Of a stretch of 21,063 nt of DNA, positions 7,456 to 15,102 are shown piece after piece. Under the pieces are notes generated by a model that saw only the letters and a list, made by a program, of their open reading frames with translations, did no database searches and was not told the origin of the DNA. Position numbers and translations under genes: made by a program. Numbering within the stretch: position 1 is the first letter of the stretch; each line of letters starts with the position of its first letter. The DNA is from CAVQGZ01 sp964356295 (GTDB lineage Bacteria; Actinomycetota; Actinomycetes; Jiangellales; Jiangellaceae): positions 1-21,063 of the forward strand of contig CAYHHE010000052.1 of assembly GCA_964356295.1 (NCBI GenBank), read 5' to 3'.

Positions 7456-10215
7456 ATGCCCTACGTCGCGCGGGAGCGACCGAGCCGCTCCTTCCTCGCC
7501 GACACCACCAACCCCGCCTACGCCCGGCGCGACGCCTGGGAGCGGCTGGGGCGCGTCGCCGAGCGGCTGGCCGCCGGACAACGCTCCGGGCAGGAGGTTG
7601 CCGAGCTCGAGACCGAGCTCACCGACCTCATTGCGTTCCTGCGTGGTGTCGAGCGGCTGTGGGTGTATCCCGGGGCGCAGGGCCTGGCCAGGCTCGAGGA
7701 GTGGGCGACCCGCGAGGACTACGACGTGCTCGCCGAGCAGGCGAGGATCGCAGCCTGGCAGCTGGGACGATGGAGCGACAAGGCGTCCATGTTCGGCGCT
7801 GTCGGGGAGCCGGTGCGACAGCCTGACCCCGGGGAGAAGCTGCCCGGGTACTTCACCCTGCTCGTGGTCAGCGACACCGACCCCTCGGTGCTCAAGTCCG
7901 GTCTGGACGAGATCCGCAGCTACACGCGACCTGGTGAGGACCTGGTCTTCGAGATCGTCGCCGTCGAGTCGTTCGAGGCGGCGCTGGCGGCCGTACTGGT
8001 CAACCACGACGTCCAGGCGGTGCTGCTGCGCTACGACTTCCCGTTCCGCTCCGACGTCGCGTTCGGGTTCTACGGCAGCCGGATGGAGGACCTGGACGCC
8101 GAGTTCACCCTATCCGCCGCCGACGCCGGTCCACGGTCCTTCCCGCTGGCCCAGGCCATCCGCCAGCTGCGCCCGCACCTCAACCTCTACCTGCTGACCG
8201 ACGAGTCGATGCCGGAGATGCACGACACCACCTACGAGGTCTTCGACCGAGTGTTCTACCGGTACGAGGCGCGCAGCGAGCTGCACGTCACGATGATGGC
8301 TGGGGTCCGTGAGCGCGTCGACACGCCGTTCTTCGACGCCCTCAAGAAGTATGCCGAGCGGCCCATCGGCAACTTCCACGCCCTGCCGATCGCGCGGGGC
8401 AACTCCGTGTTCAACTCCAAGTGGATCAGCGACATGGCAGAGTTCTACGGACGCAACATCTTCTTGGCCGAGACATCGTCCACGGCAGGAGGCCTGGACT
8501 CGCTGCTGTCCCCGCACGGCAGCCTCAAGGAGGCGCAGGACAAGGCCGCCAAGGCCTGGGGGGCGCTGCAGACCTACTTCGCCACCAACGGCACCTCGAC
8601 GTCCAACAAGATCGTGGTCCAGGCGCTGACCCGGCCTGACGACATCGTGCTGATCGACCGCAACTGCCACAAGTCTCACCACTACGGCCTCATCCTCGGT
8701 GGAGCCCATCCGATCTACCTCGACGCCTACCCCCTGCAGGAGTACGCGATCTACGGCGGCGTCCCGCTGCGGACGATCAAGCAGACGCTGCTCGACCTAC
8801 GCCGGGCCGGCCGTCTGGACGCGGTCAAGATGCTGCTGCTCACCAGCTGCACCTTCGACGGCGTGACGTACAACCCCCGCCGGGTGATGGAGGAGGTGCT
8901 CGCCATCAAGCCCGACATCGTCTTCCTCTGGGACGAGGCGTGGTTCGCCTTCGCTGGCGTCGCAACGCTGATCCGCCAACGCACGGCGATGTCCGCGGCG
9001 CGGTCGCTGCAGCAGCAACTGCGCTCCGAGGCGTACCGGCTGGAGTACGCGGCCTACGCCGAGCGAATGGCCGGGCTCGACCCCGACGACGACGCGACCT
9101 GGCTGGACCAGCACCTGCTGCCCGACCCGGACCTCGCCCGGGTCCGGGTCTACGCCACGCAGTCCACCCACAAGTCGCTGTCGGCGCTGCGCCAGGGCTC
9201 GATGATCCACGTCTTCGACCAGGAGTTCGAGCGCAAGGCCGTCGGGCAGTTCCACGAGGCGTTCAACACCCACACCAGCACCTCGCCCAACTACCAGATC
9301 CTCGCCTCGCTGGACCTCGCCCGACGCCAGTTCGACCTCGAGGGCTACGCCCTGGTGGCCAGGGCCTACGAGATAGCGCTGACCATCCGCCGGCGGGTGC
9401 AGTCCGACCCGCTGCTGAGCCGGTTCATGCGCGTGCTGACGACGACGGACATGGTGCCCGAGGAGTTCCGTCCCGTCGGCGGCGCCGCCGCGGTCCCGGT
9501 CAACCCCGACGAGTCCATCGGGTGGGAGCACGCGCGACGGGCAGTCCGCGACAACGAGTTCGTCCTCGACCCCACCCGCATCACCTTGTTCATCGGCGGC
9601 ACCGGGTGGAACGGCGACGAGTTCAAGAACGAGGTGCTGATGGACCGCTACGGCATCCAGGTGAACAAGACCTCGATCAACAGCGTGCTGCTCATCATCA
9701 CCATCGGGGTGACCTGGGGGTCGGCGGACTACCTGCTCGACGTGCTTCGTCAGATCGCCAGCCGCCTGGACGTCGAGCTCGCCGAGTACAGCCCCGCCCA
9801 GCGCAAGGTCTTCGACCGGCGCGTGCACCGCGTCACCGCCGAGCTGCCGCACCTGCCGGACTTCAGCGCGTTCCACGACGCGTTCTCCCCGTACCCGGGC
9901 AGCCCGGAGGGCGACATGCGGGCGGCGTACTTCCTCGGGTACGACCCGCAGAACGTGGACTACGTATCGCTGGACGAGGCCGCGGAGTTGCTGGACGCGG
10001 GCCGCGACCTCGTCTCGACGACGCTGGTGGTCCCCTATCCGCCGGGGTTCCCGATCCTGGTGCCCGGTCAGCTGGTCAGCCGGGACATCGTCGAGTTCAT
10101 GTCGAAGCTGGACGTCAAGGAGATCCATGGCTACCGGCCGGATCTGGGGCTGGCCACCTTCACCGAGGACGCGCTGGTCAGGGTGGCCGGCCAGCCGCGA
10201 GCGGTCACCGCGTAG
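7456..10215 (+). CDS. Orn/Lys/Arg family PLP-dependent decarboxylase, long form
   Basis: A 919-residue fold-type I PLP decarboxylase of the bacterial arginine/lysine/ornithine (AdiA/CadA/SpeC-like) group, which makes polyamines or diamines and consumes protons. Residues 1-130 are a helical N-terminal part without a match I recognise. A receiver-like wing domain spans about 130-290 (YFTLLVVSDTDP, ending at FDRVFYRYE). The PLP core follows with FATNGTSTSNKIV, DRNCHKSHHYGL, the cofactor aspartate in DEAWFAFA (D493) and the Schiff-base lysine in STHKSLSALRQGS (K573). The C-terminal domain ends with the PPGFPILVPGQ segment typical of the family. Escherichia coli members are about 710-760 residues, so this one is longer mainly at the N-terminus. 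Substrate preference cannot be read from these motifs. It stands alone, with a clear ribosome site. Confidence 0.9.
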   Translation: MPYVARERPSRSFLADTTNPAYARRDAWERLGRVAERLAAGQRSGQEVAELETELTDLIAFLRGVERLWVYPGAQGLARLEEWATREDYDVLAEQARIAAWQLGRWSDKASMFGAVGEPVRQPDPGEKLPGYFTLLVVSDTDPSVLKSGLDEIRSYTRPGEDLVFEIVAVESFEAALAAVLVNHDVQAVLLRYDFPFRSDVAFGFYGSRMEDLDAEFTLSAADAGPRSFPLAQAIRQLRPHLNLYLLTDESMPEMHDTTYEVFDRVFYRYEARSELHVTMMAGVRERVDTPFFDALKKYAERPIGNFHALPIARGNSVFNSKWISDMAEFYGRNIFLAETSSTAGGLDSLLSPHGSLKEAQDKAAKAWGALQTYFATNGTSTSNKIVVQALTRPDDIVLIDRNCHKSHHYGLILGGAHPIYLDAYPLQEYAIYGGVPLRTIKQTLLDLRRAGRLDAVKMLLLTSCTFDGVTYNPRRVMEEVLAIKPDIVFLWDEAWFAFAGVATLIRQRTAMSAARSLQQQLRSEAYRLEYAAYAERMAGLDPDDDATWLDQHLLPDPDLARVRVYATQSTHKSLSALRQGSMIHVFDQEFERKAVGQFHEAFNTHTSTSPNYQILASLDLARRQFDLEGYALVARAYEIALTIRRRVQSDPLLSRFMRVLTTTDMVPEEFRPVGGAAAVPVNPDESIGWEHARRAVRDNEFVLDPTRITLFIGGTGWNGDEFKNEVLMDRYGIQVNKTSINSVLLIITIGVTWGSADYLLDVLRQIASRLDVELAEYSPAQRKVFDRRVHRVTAELPHLPDFSAFHDAFSPYPGSPEGDMRAAYFLGYDPQNVDYVSLDEAAELLDAGRDLVSTTLVVPYPPGFPILVPGQLVSRDIVEFMSKLDVKEIHGYRPDLGLATFTEDALVRVAGQPRAVTA

Positions 10216-10236
10216 CCGGCCTGCCTGGTCGCGACC

Positions 10237-10316
10237 GGCCCCGCCCGGCCCCGTCCGGCCTCGCCCAGCCCCGTCCGGCCCCGTCCGGCCTCGTCCAGCC
10301 CCGTCCGGCCTCGTCC
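10237..10316 (+). repeat. Eight tandem 10-bp units after the decarboxylase
   Basis: Eight consecutive 10-mers follow the pattern RGCCYCGYCC (GGCCCCGTCC and close variants), beginning 22 bp after the decarboxylase stop. Units 3-8 suggest a 30-bp higher-order period, with AGCCCCGTCC as every third unit. There is no coding role in a supported gene. Confidence 0.85.
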
Positions 10317-10324
10317 AGGCCGCT

Positions 10325-10367
10325 GCGTCCGAGCCCTGGAGGGCTATAGCCCTCGATCCTTCGGACG
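10325..10367 (+). terminator. Nested hairpin with a perfect 16-bp palindrome; possible decarboxylase terminator
   Basis: GAGGGCTATAGCCCTC (10339-10354) is a perfect palindrome. It sits inside an outer pair, CGTCCGA at about 10325-10332 with TCGGACG at 10361-10367. A further AGCCCT at 10332-10337 could pair alternatively with AGGGCT at 10340-10345. It lies about 110 bp after the decarboxylase stop and has no T-tract, so an operator role cannot be excluded. Confidence 0.4.
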
Positions 10368-10379
10368 TTAGGGGCTGCG

Positions 10380-10774
10380 CGGACGGGTCGCACGCCCGCC
10401 CGAGGTCGCGCGCGGGCCAGAGCAGGCTCCCTGTGCATCAACCTGGGGATATCGGTGTGCACATGTTGTGGACGAATGACGTTCACGCAGGAGTCACCTG
10501 GGGACAGCCTGTTGACGGACCTGGCGGTGGCGCTCGGGCGCGAGAGCTCTCTTGCGCTGCGCTGCTGCGTGGACGAGTGTTCTGGATGTCACCACCACGG
10601 TGGACCGGCCGGCAGGAGAGTTCGCTCCCCTGCGAGTCGGGAGTGAGGATGACGGACTCTGGTCCTTAGCCCTTGCTCTTGATGGCTGAGCCACCAACGT
10701 GGAGACAGTCTGGCCAAGCCGGTCGATGCGACCAGGGTGCGAGCCCTGTGAGCGCGAACGAGCAGCCAGACGCC
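10380..10774. other. Gene-free stretch with secondary structure, function unknown
   Basis: No reading frame here has a ribosome site or a recognisable protein. Visible structure includes a 9-bp stem with one mismatch closed by a TTCG tetraloop (10612-10633), the palindrome GAGAGCTCTC near 10541-10550, and ACCTGGGGA twice (10441-10449 and 10497-10505). It lies between two convergent genes. A non-coding RNA or a decayed gene are both possible. I tested it by eye for tmRNA, RNase P RNA, SRP RNA and tRNA hallmarks and saw none. Confidence 0.4.
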
Positions 10775-10809
10775 CGGGGCCCCTTCACCTCCTACGTGAA
10801 GGGGCCCCG
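10775..10809. terminator. Strong intrinsic-type terminator hairpin
   Basis: CGGGGCCCCTTCAC (10775-10788) and its exact reverse complement (10796-10809) form a 14-bp perfect stem around a 7-nt loop. It lies 22 bp beyond the stop of the minus-strand membrane-protein gene (10832). ACCCTTT follows on the plus strand, so it may end transcription in both directions. Confidence 0.75.
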
Positions 10810-10831
10810 ACCCTTTGCTGGACGCGACAGC

Positions 10832-11389
10832 TCAGCCGGTCGCGGCCGTCGTCGCCTCGGCCACCGAGCGGCGCCAGAGCCACGTCTGCACGACGAACCC
10901 GACGATCGCGACGCCGATCCCGATCCACCCGATCGTCGCGGCCGTCAGGTCGGCGTCGGCGATCTCCAGGCCGTTGGCGACGTACCAGCCGCCGCCGAGC
11001 GCGGTGGTGACGATGATGCCGATGTCGAACAGCGTGCGGACGAGGAACCAGCCCAGCACCGCGCCGAGCGCGAACGCCACCCACTGCAGCGCTGACTCGT
11101 CCACGTACAGCACGACCAGCGCGCGCGCCACGATGGCGAGCAGCAGGGCGCCCGCCACCGCGGTCACCAATCGCAGGCTGATCAGCGTGATGATCGCGCC
11201 GACCACGCCGATGGCGATGGCCACGATGACCAGCACCGTCGGGTCGAGATCGGGCAGCAGCTCGCGAGCAACGCTGTAGGTGACGAGGAACCCGGTGAGC
11301 CCGACGGCCACCCAGAACAGCTGCCGCCCGACCAGCGCCAGCAGCACCCCGCCACCGACCAGCAACCATCCGAGTGTGGTCGCTGTCAC
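10832..11389 (-). CDS. Small polytopic membrane protein, DUF4203/TMEM198-like
   Basis: A 185-residue protein made almost wholly of hydrophobic helices: about seven spans, roughly at 7-27, 29-45, 50-69, 71-92, 98-117, 120-138 and 148-168. It has short charged linkers (RELLPDLDPT, YVDES, LEIADADL) and ends WLWRRSVAE. The pattern resembles DUF4203/TMEM198-type proteins, but this is a judgement from helix layout and not a motif match. It starts at GTG 11389 with GAGGA about 5 nt before it. It follows the flavodoxin gene on the same strand after 41 bp, so co-transcription is likely, and it ends before the strong hairpin at 10775-10809. Function is unknown. Confidence 0.75.
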   Translation of the reverse strand: MTATTLGWLLVGGGVLLALVGRQLFWVAVGLTGFLVTYSVARELLPDLDPTVLVIVAIAIGVVGAIITLISLRLVTAVAGALLLAIVARALVVLYVDESALQWVAFALGAVLGWFLVRTLFDIGIIVTTALGGGWYVANGLEIADADLTAATIGWIGIGVAIVGFVVQTWLWRRSVAEATTAATG

Positions 11390-11430
11390 GGCGTCCTCAC
11401 GTCCGCGAGTCTACGTCGCCGTGTCGAGGC

Positions 11431-11955
11431 TCACCCGAGCAATGCGTGACCCCAGGCCTCGGCCTTGTTCAGCTCGCCATCGCGCATGGGCCCCTCCATC
11501 CCCTCGACGACGAAGCCTTGCGGGTCGGCGACGAGGGTGAACCCGTGCTTGCGCAGCCGTTTGCCGATGCCCCTGGCTGCCCCTCCGGCCAGCAGCACCG
11601 GCTCGCCGTGGGTGTCGAAGGCGGTCGCCGGAGTCCCGGCCACCTGCCCCAGCGCGTCGAACCACTCGCGCAGGCCCTCGCCCTCGGCGTCGGGGTCGAG
11701 GATCTCCTCCCGGCCCTGCTCCTTGGCCTTCTCGACCGCGCCGGTGCGGCTCATGGTGCGGGTCATGCCCCGCGCGTGCGTGGGCCCCCCGACGACGACC
11801 AGGTCGGCGGCCGCGATGACCTCCGGCGTCGCCGACCCGACCGGCATCACCTGCACCTCGCCGCTCGGGTCGGCGGCACCGATGCCCTTGCCGATCGCCT
11901 CCGCGACGGCGTGGGTGTTGCCGTACACACTCTCGTACACCACGACAGCACGCAT
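11431..11955 (-). CDS. Flavodoxin family protein
   Basis: A 174-residue flavodoxin-like protein. The FMN phosphate loop is the N-terminal ESVYGNTHAVAEAI (8-21). GGPTHARGMTR (57-67) corresponds to the second flavin loop, and the alternating strand/helix pattern continues to the end (VLLAGGAARGIGKRLRKHGF). Such proteins carry electrons or act as FMN-dependent reductases in the cytosol; the partner is not known. Start at ATG 11955 is fixed by AAGGAGGG 4 nt upstream; an in-frame ATG at 12105 is much less likely because it would add a non-homologous tail. It is the first gene of a probable two-gene unit with the membrane protein, and it is divergent from the nitronate monooxygenase gene. Confidence 0.88.
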   Translation of the reverse strand: MRAVVVYESVYGNTHAVAEAIGKGIGAADPSGEVQVMPVGSATPEVIAAADLVVVGGPTHARGMTRTMSRTGAVEKAKEQGREEILDPDAEGEGLREWFDALGQVAGTPATAFDTHGEPVLLAGGAARGIGKRLRKHGFTLVADPQGFVVEGMEGPMRDGELNKAEAWGHALLG

Positions 11956-12049
11956 GAGCCCTCCTTGACCAGTCGTGCCGGGACCGCACTCGTGAGCATC
12001 ACGCGCCGCCTCCCCGCGACCAGGGCCGAACGTCCGGATGCGCGATGGC

Positions 12050-12081
12050 TTGGACCGCCAACCTACGGTGCCGTAGGTTGG
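12050..12081 (+). promoter_or_regulatory. Leaderless promoter covered by a TetR-like operator
   Basis: A perfect inverted repeat (arm CCAACCTACGG at 12058-12068, 2-bp TG spacer, reverse complement at 12071-12081) overlaps a promoter: TTGGAC at 12050-12055, an 18-bp spacer, and TAGGTT at 12074-12079. GTG 12087 lies 7 nt after that box, which fits a leaderless mRNA. Because of its symmetry the operator also contains TAGGTT facing the flavodoxin gene. Such 22-24 bp dyads are typical of TetR-family repressors; none is encoded here. Confidence 0.7.
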
Positions 12082-12086
12082 ACTCC

Positions 12087-13535
12087 GTGGGTCGCGCGGA
12101 AACACTCCCGGAGATCATCCAGGGCGGCATGGGCGTCGCAGTGTCGCACTGGCGACTGGCGTGCTCGGTCGCCGCCGCCGGCGGGCTCGGTGTCATCTCC
12201 GGCGTCGGGCCGGACCTGCTCCTCGCCCGCATGCTCCAGGACGGCGACCCCGGCGGTCACGTCCGCCGGGTGCTGACCGGCTACCCCGACCAGGCCTTCG
12301 TCGAGGCCACGCTGTCGCGGTACCTCCGACCCGAGGGCCTGGAGCCGGGCGTGCCCTACCGGCCGATCCCCAAGCTCGACCTGCACCAGCGTCTGGACGC
12401 GGTCCGGCTCACCGCGTTGGGCACCTACGCCCAGGTCGCCCTCGCCAAGGAGGGCCACGACGGGCCAGTCGGGATGAACCTGCTGGAGAAGGTGCAGATC
12501 TGGACGCCCCCGGCGCTGCTCGGCGCGATGATCGCCGAGGTGGACGCCGTGCTGGTCGGCGCTGGCGTGCCCTCGCACCTGCCTCGCCTGATGGACGGCC
12601 TGGCCCGGCTCGAGCCCGTCACGCTGCCCGTGGACGTCTCGGGGGCCACGTCCGCTGACGACTTCTCCATCTCCCTCGATCCCCGCGAGGTGGTGCCCGG
12701 GCTGGGCGGGGAGCTGAGGCGACCCGCGTTCCTGGCCATCGTCTCGGCGCACGTGCTGGCCACCTACCTGGCGCGCAGCGACGACACCCGCCCGGACGGG
12801 TTCGTCATCGAGGGCCCGACCGCGGGCGGGCACAACGCGCCACCGCGGCGCCCGGAGACCGACGACACCGGGCAGGTGGTGTACGGCCCGCGCGATGTCG
12901 TCGACCTGGCCAAGGTTGCCGCCACCGGGCTGCCCTTCTGGCTCGCCGGTGGATACGGGACGCCGGAGCAGCTGGAGCAGGCCCGAGCCTCGGGGGCCCG
13001 CGGCGTCCAGATCGGCACTGTGTTCGCGTTGTCGGCGGAGTCGGGCATGCGCCCGGAGCTGCGCGAGCAGCTGCTGCACTCGCTCGCCGACGGCACGCTG
13101 GACGTGCGCACCGACGGCCGAGCGAGCCCCACCGGCTTCCCGTTCAAGGTGGTGCAGCAGGCCGGCACGATCGCCGACCCGTCGGTGCAGGTCCAGCGGG
13201 AGCGCATCTGCGACCTGGGCTACCTGCGCACCCCGTTCCGGCGCGAGGACGGCACGGTGGGCTACCGATGCCCGTCCGAGCCTGAGGACGCCTTCGTCAA
13301 GAAGGGCAGGGACCCCGACGAGACCGAGGGGCGCCTGTGCCTGTGCAACGGGCTGCTGTCCACGGCCGGCCACCCGCAGCGTCGCCCCGCCTCCACCGGC
13401 CTGACCGAGGAGCCCCCGCTGCTCACTCTCGGCCAGGACCTCGACGGGGCTCGGCGCCTGCAGGAGATGTACCCGGACGGCTGGTCAGCAGCGGACGTCC
13501 TAGCCTGGCTGAGCCCCGCGCTGGACCGCAGCTGA
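12087..13535 (+). CDS. Nitronate monooxygenase / PfaD-like flavoprotein
   Basis: A 482-residue TIM-barrel FMN protein of the nitronate monooxygenase (2-nitropropane dioxygenase) superfamily, which oxidises alkyl nitronates with oxygen; relatives act as enoyl reductases. The N-terminal IIQGGMGVAVSHWRLA binds FMN. VIEGPTAGGHNAP carries the putative catalytic His249. FWLAGGYGTPEQL and GARGVQIGTVFAL are the phosphate-binding loops. The protein is about 120 residues longer than typical single-domain members. The extra C-terminal part holds C395, C418 and C420 (YRCPSE, LCLCNG), a possible metal or redox site. GTG 12087 is preferred to the in-frame ATG 12045 because the promoter boxes lie between them and it begins just before the barrel's first strand. 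The substrate is unknown. Confidence 0.87.
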   Translation: MGRAETLPEIIQGGMGVAVSHWRLACSVAAAGGLGVISGVGPDLLLARMLQDGDPGGHVRRVLTGYPDQAFVEATLSRYLRPEGLEPGVPYRPIPKLDLHQRLDAVRLTALGTYAQVALAKEGHDGPVGMNLLEKVQIWTPPALLGAMIAEVDAVLVGAGVPSHLPRLMDGLARLEPVTLPVDVSGATSADDFSISLDPREVVPGLGGELRRPAFLAIVSAHVLATYLARSDDTRPDGFVIEGPTAGGHNAPPRRPETDDTGQVVYGPRDVVDLAKVAATGLPFWLAGGYGTPEQLEQARASGARGVQIGTVFALSAESGMRPELREQLLHSLADGTLDVRTDGRASPTGFPFKVVQQAGTIADPSVQVQRERICDLGYLRTPFRREDGTVGYRCPSEPEDAFVKKGRDPDETEGRLCLCNGLLSTAGHPQRRPASTGLTEEPPLLTLGQDLDGARRLQEMYPDGWSAADVLAWLSPALDRS

Positions 13536-13614
13536 GCGCAGCGGGCTCGTCACCGTCCCCCGTCGCCCTGCGGCCGCGGCCCGGCAGGCCCCACGGGCTC
13601 CCACCGGCCACGCA

Positions 13615-13738
13615 CCCATGATCCACGGCGGATCTGGTGCTCTGCCCCGGTGATCCACGGCGGATCTGGTGCTCGGAGCGCACCGTTCCCTCCGTGGATC
13701 TTGGACGGGGCGCACCGATTCCTCCGTGGATCATCAGG
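13615..13738. repeat. Palindromic repeat locus 2, nested copies between convergent genes
   Basis: Two direct copies with core GATCCACGGCGGATCTGG lie at about 13617-13640 and 13647-13672, again with a 32-bp period. Two inverted copies follow at 13680-13700 and 13712-13738. The outer pair shares ATGATCCACGG and its complement CCGTGGATCAT; the inner pair shares GATCCACGG. The four copies therefore nest as two hairpins. The rest of 13536-13798 is GC-rich filler, apart from CTGGGGCGCGCC twice at 13739-13750 and 13757-13768. Confidence 0.8.
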
Positions 13739-13798
13739 CTGGGGCGCGCCTCACAGCTGGGGCGCGCCAAAGCCGGACGCGACACAGAGCTGGGGGCT

Positions 13799-14308
13799 TC
13801 AGAGCAGGTCGACGCCGTCGTGAGCCCGGACGGGAACCGCAGCCGGCCAGGCAGTGCCAGACACCGACGCCGAGCCGGAGGCGAGGGCGTCCCACACCGC
13901 CAGCGCGTCGGTGAACCGGGACGACCATGCCGGAGGCATCAGCGCGGCGATCTCGTCCCGGTCCAGCCAGCGCCAGTCCCGGGTCTCCTCGCTGAGCCGC
14001 GACGAGCCGCCGACACGGTGGCACAGGAACACCAGCGCGACCGGCCCCAGCGCCAGGTTCTGGTAGACGCCGGTCAACCGGACCGGTTCGACCAGCAGGC
14101 CCGTCTCCTCCTCGACCTCACGGACGAGGCCCTCGGTCAGGGTTTCGCCCTCCTCGAGGGCTCCGCCGGGAGGCTCCCATCGCGGCGGCGAGCGGCGCTG
14201 GACGGCCAGGGCGCGGCCGGTGTCGTCGACGACGACACCGGCCACCCCCACCACGTGACGAGGCAGCCCCGCAACCTGCGCCCGCTCACCTGCGCTCGCC
14301 GGGCTCAC
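13799..14308 (-). CDS. Nudix hydrolase
   Basis: A 169-residue Nudix hydrolase, cleaving nucleoside-diphosphate-linked substrates with Mg2+ or Mn2+. The Nudix box is complete at residues 49-71: G49, E55, R63-E64, E67-E68 and G70-L71 all in register. The segment before it (ALAVQRRSPPRWEPPGG) is the usual strand leading to the box. The C-terminal 35 residues are Ala/Ser-rich and probably disordered. It begins at GTG 14308, overlapping the padR stop by four bases (GTGA), so both are translated from one mRNA. The substrate cannot be predicted from the box alone. The stop is followed by the palindromic repeat locus at 13615-13738. Confidence 0.92.
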   Translation of the reverse strand: MSPASAGERAQVAGLPRHVVGVAGVVVDDTGRALAVQRRSPPRWEPPGGALEEGETLTEGLVREVEEETGLLVEPVRLTGVYQNLALGPVALVFLCHRVGGSSRLSEETRDWRWLDRDEIAALMPPAWSSRFTDALAVWDALASGSASVSGTAWPAAVPVRAHDGVDLL

Positions 14309-15027
14309 GTCTGGGTGGACTCGTCCGTCGCCTCGGCATCCTCCTCAGGGTCGCCCTGTGTGCTCTCCTCCGCCATGGCCTCGCGCACGAACGGGTCGGA
14401 CGAGTCGTCGTCCAGGGCTTCCCCGGCCAGCACCCGGTAGAGCGCGCGCTTGGTCTCGGTGAGCACGTCCGTGGCCGCGGCGATCTGGGTGTCGTTGCCG
14501 GTCTGGGCCACCTGCCACAGCGCGCCGGCGGCCTGCCGTGCGGCGTCCAGCATCTCCATCGTCGCCTCCGGGGCTCCGCCGATCTCCGCCCACGGCTCGC
14601 CGAGCTCCTCGGCGTTGTCCTCGACGTAGGAGCGTCCGGCGTCGGTGAGCTCGAACACGCGCCGCTCGCCCTCGGTCCGGGCGCGCACGAGGCCCTCGGC
14701 AGCCAGCCGCTTCAGCACCGGGTAGACCGATCCGGGGCTGGGCTGCCAGCGTCCCTCGCTCCGCTCGACGAGCTCGGTGATGATCTCGTAGCCGTGGCGC
14801 GGCTGCTCGGCCAGCAGCAGCAGCACCGCGGCACGCACGTCCCCGCGACCGGCGCGTCCGCGTGGCGCACCGAAGGGAAAGTTCCACGATCCGAACGGCG
14901 ATCCGCGCCAGCCACTCGCCCAGGGGGGTGCTCCTCCCGCGCCCCCGCGACGGCGAGCGCCGCTGCCGTGCCAACCGTGCCCGCCGTAGCTCATGGCACT
15001 CATGTAGGGCATGAACATCCTGGTCAT
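14305..15027 (-). CDS. PadR family transcriptional regulator
   Basis: A 240-residue PadR-type regulator. Residues 1-60 are a Gly/Trp/Arg-rich low-complexity head. The winged helix lies at about 63-140 with the family signatures HGYEIITELVERSEGRW, SPGSVYPVLKRLAAEGLV and RRVFELTDAGR. A C-terminal helical part (about 150-205, dimerising in the family) and an acidic Glu/Asp/Ser/Thr tail follow. PadR proteins repress their own promoters and neighbouring genes. A perfect palindrome at this promoter supports autoregulation. GAGGAGGG about 4 nt before ATG 15027 fixes the start. It is the first gene of a unit with the Nudix gene (four-base overlap). The inducer is unknown. Confidence 0.92.
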   Translation of the reverse strand: MTRMFMPYMSAMSYGGHGWHGSGARRRGGAGGAPPWASGWRGSPFGSWNFPFGAPRGRAGRGDVRAAVLLLLAEQPRHGYEIITELVERSEGRWQPSPGSVYPVLKRLAAEGLVRARTEGERRVFELTDAGRSYVEDNAEELGEPWAEIGGAPEATMEMLDAARQAAGALWQVAQTGNDTQIAAATDVLTETKRALYRVLAGEALDDDSSDPFVREAMAEESTQGDPEEDAEATDESTQT

Positions 15028-15102
15028 CGTGCCCTCCTCTCCGGGGAGATCGCTCCTCGAGTCCCCCTACTCCATGCTCGCGAACAACCGCTCGCGATGT
15101 AC

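Noticed and set aside
10430..10480. Possible DnaA boxes or replication-origin fragment
   Set aside because: Only one 8-of-9 match to the actinobacterial box (complement of TGTGGACGA) is present, with no cluster and no dnaA, dnaN or rpmH genes nearby.
10455..10646. 63-residue plus-strand frame in the gene-free stretch
   Set aside because: There is no ribosome site, and composition (many Cys, Arg, Ser) does not resemble a protein family.
10700..10760. tRNA-like or tmRNA-like fold around CAGGGTGCGAGCCCTG
   Set aside because: The T-loop GTTCRA sequence, acceptor stem and CCA end are all missing. The stem-loop is short and isolated.
12045..12086. ATG 12045 as start of the nitronate monooxygenase
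   Set aside because: Promoter boxes and the operator lie between 12045 and 12087, and the extra 14 residues are unlike the family's N-terminus.
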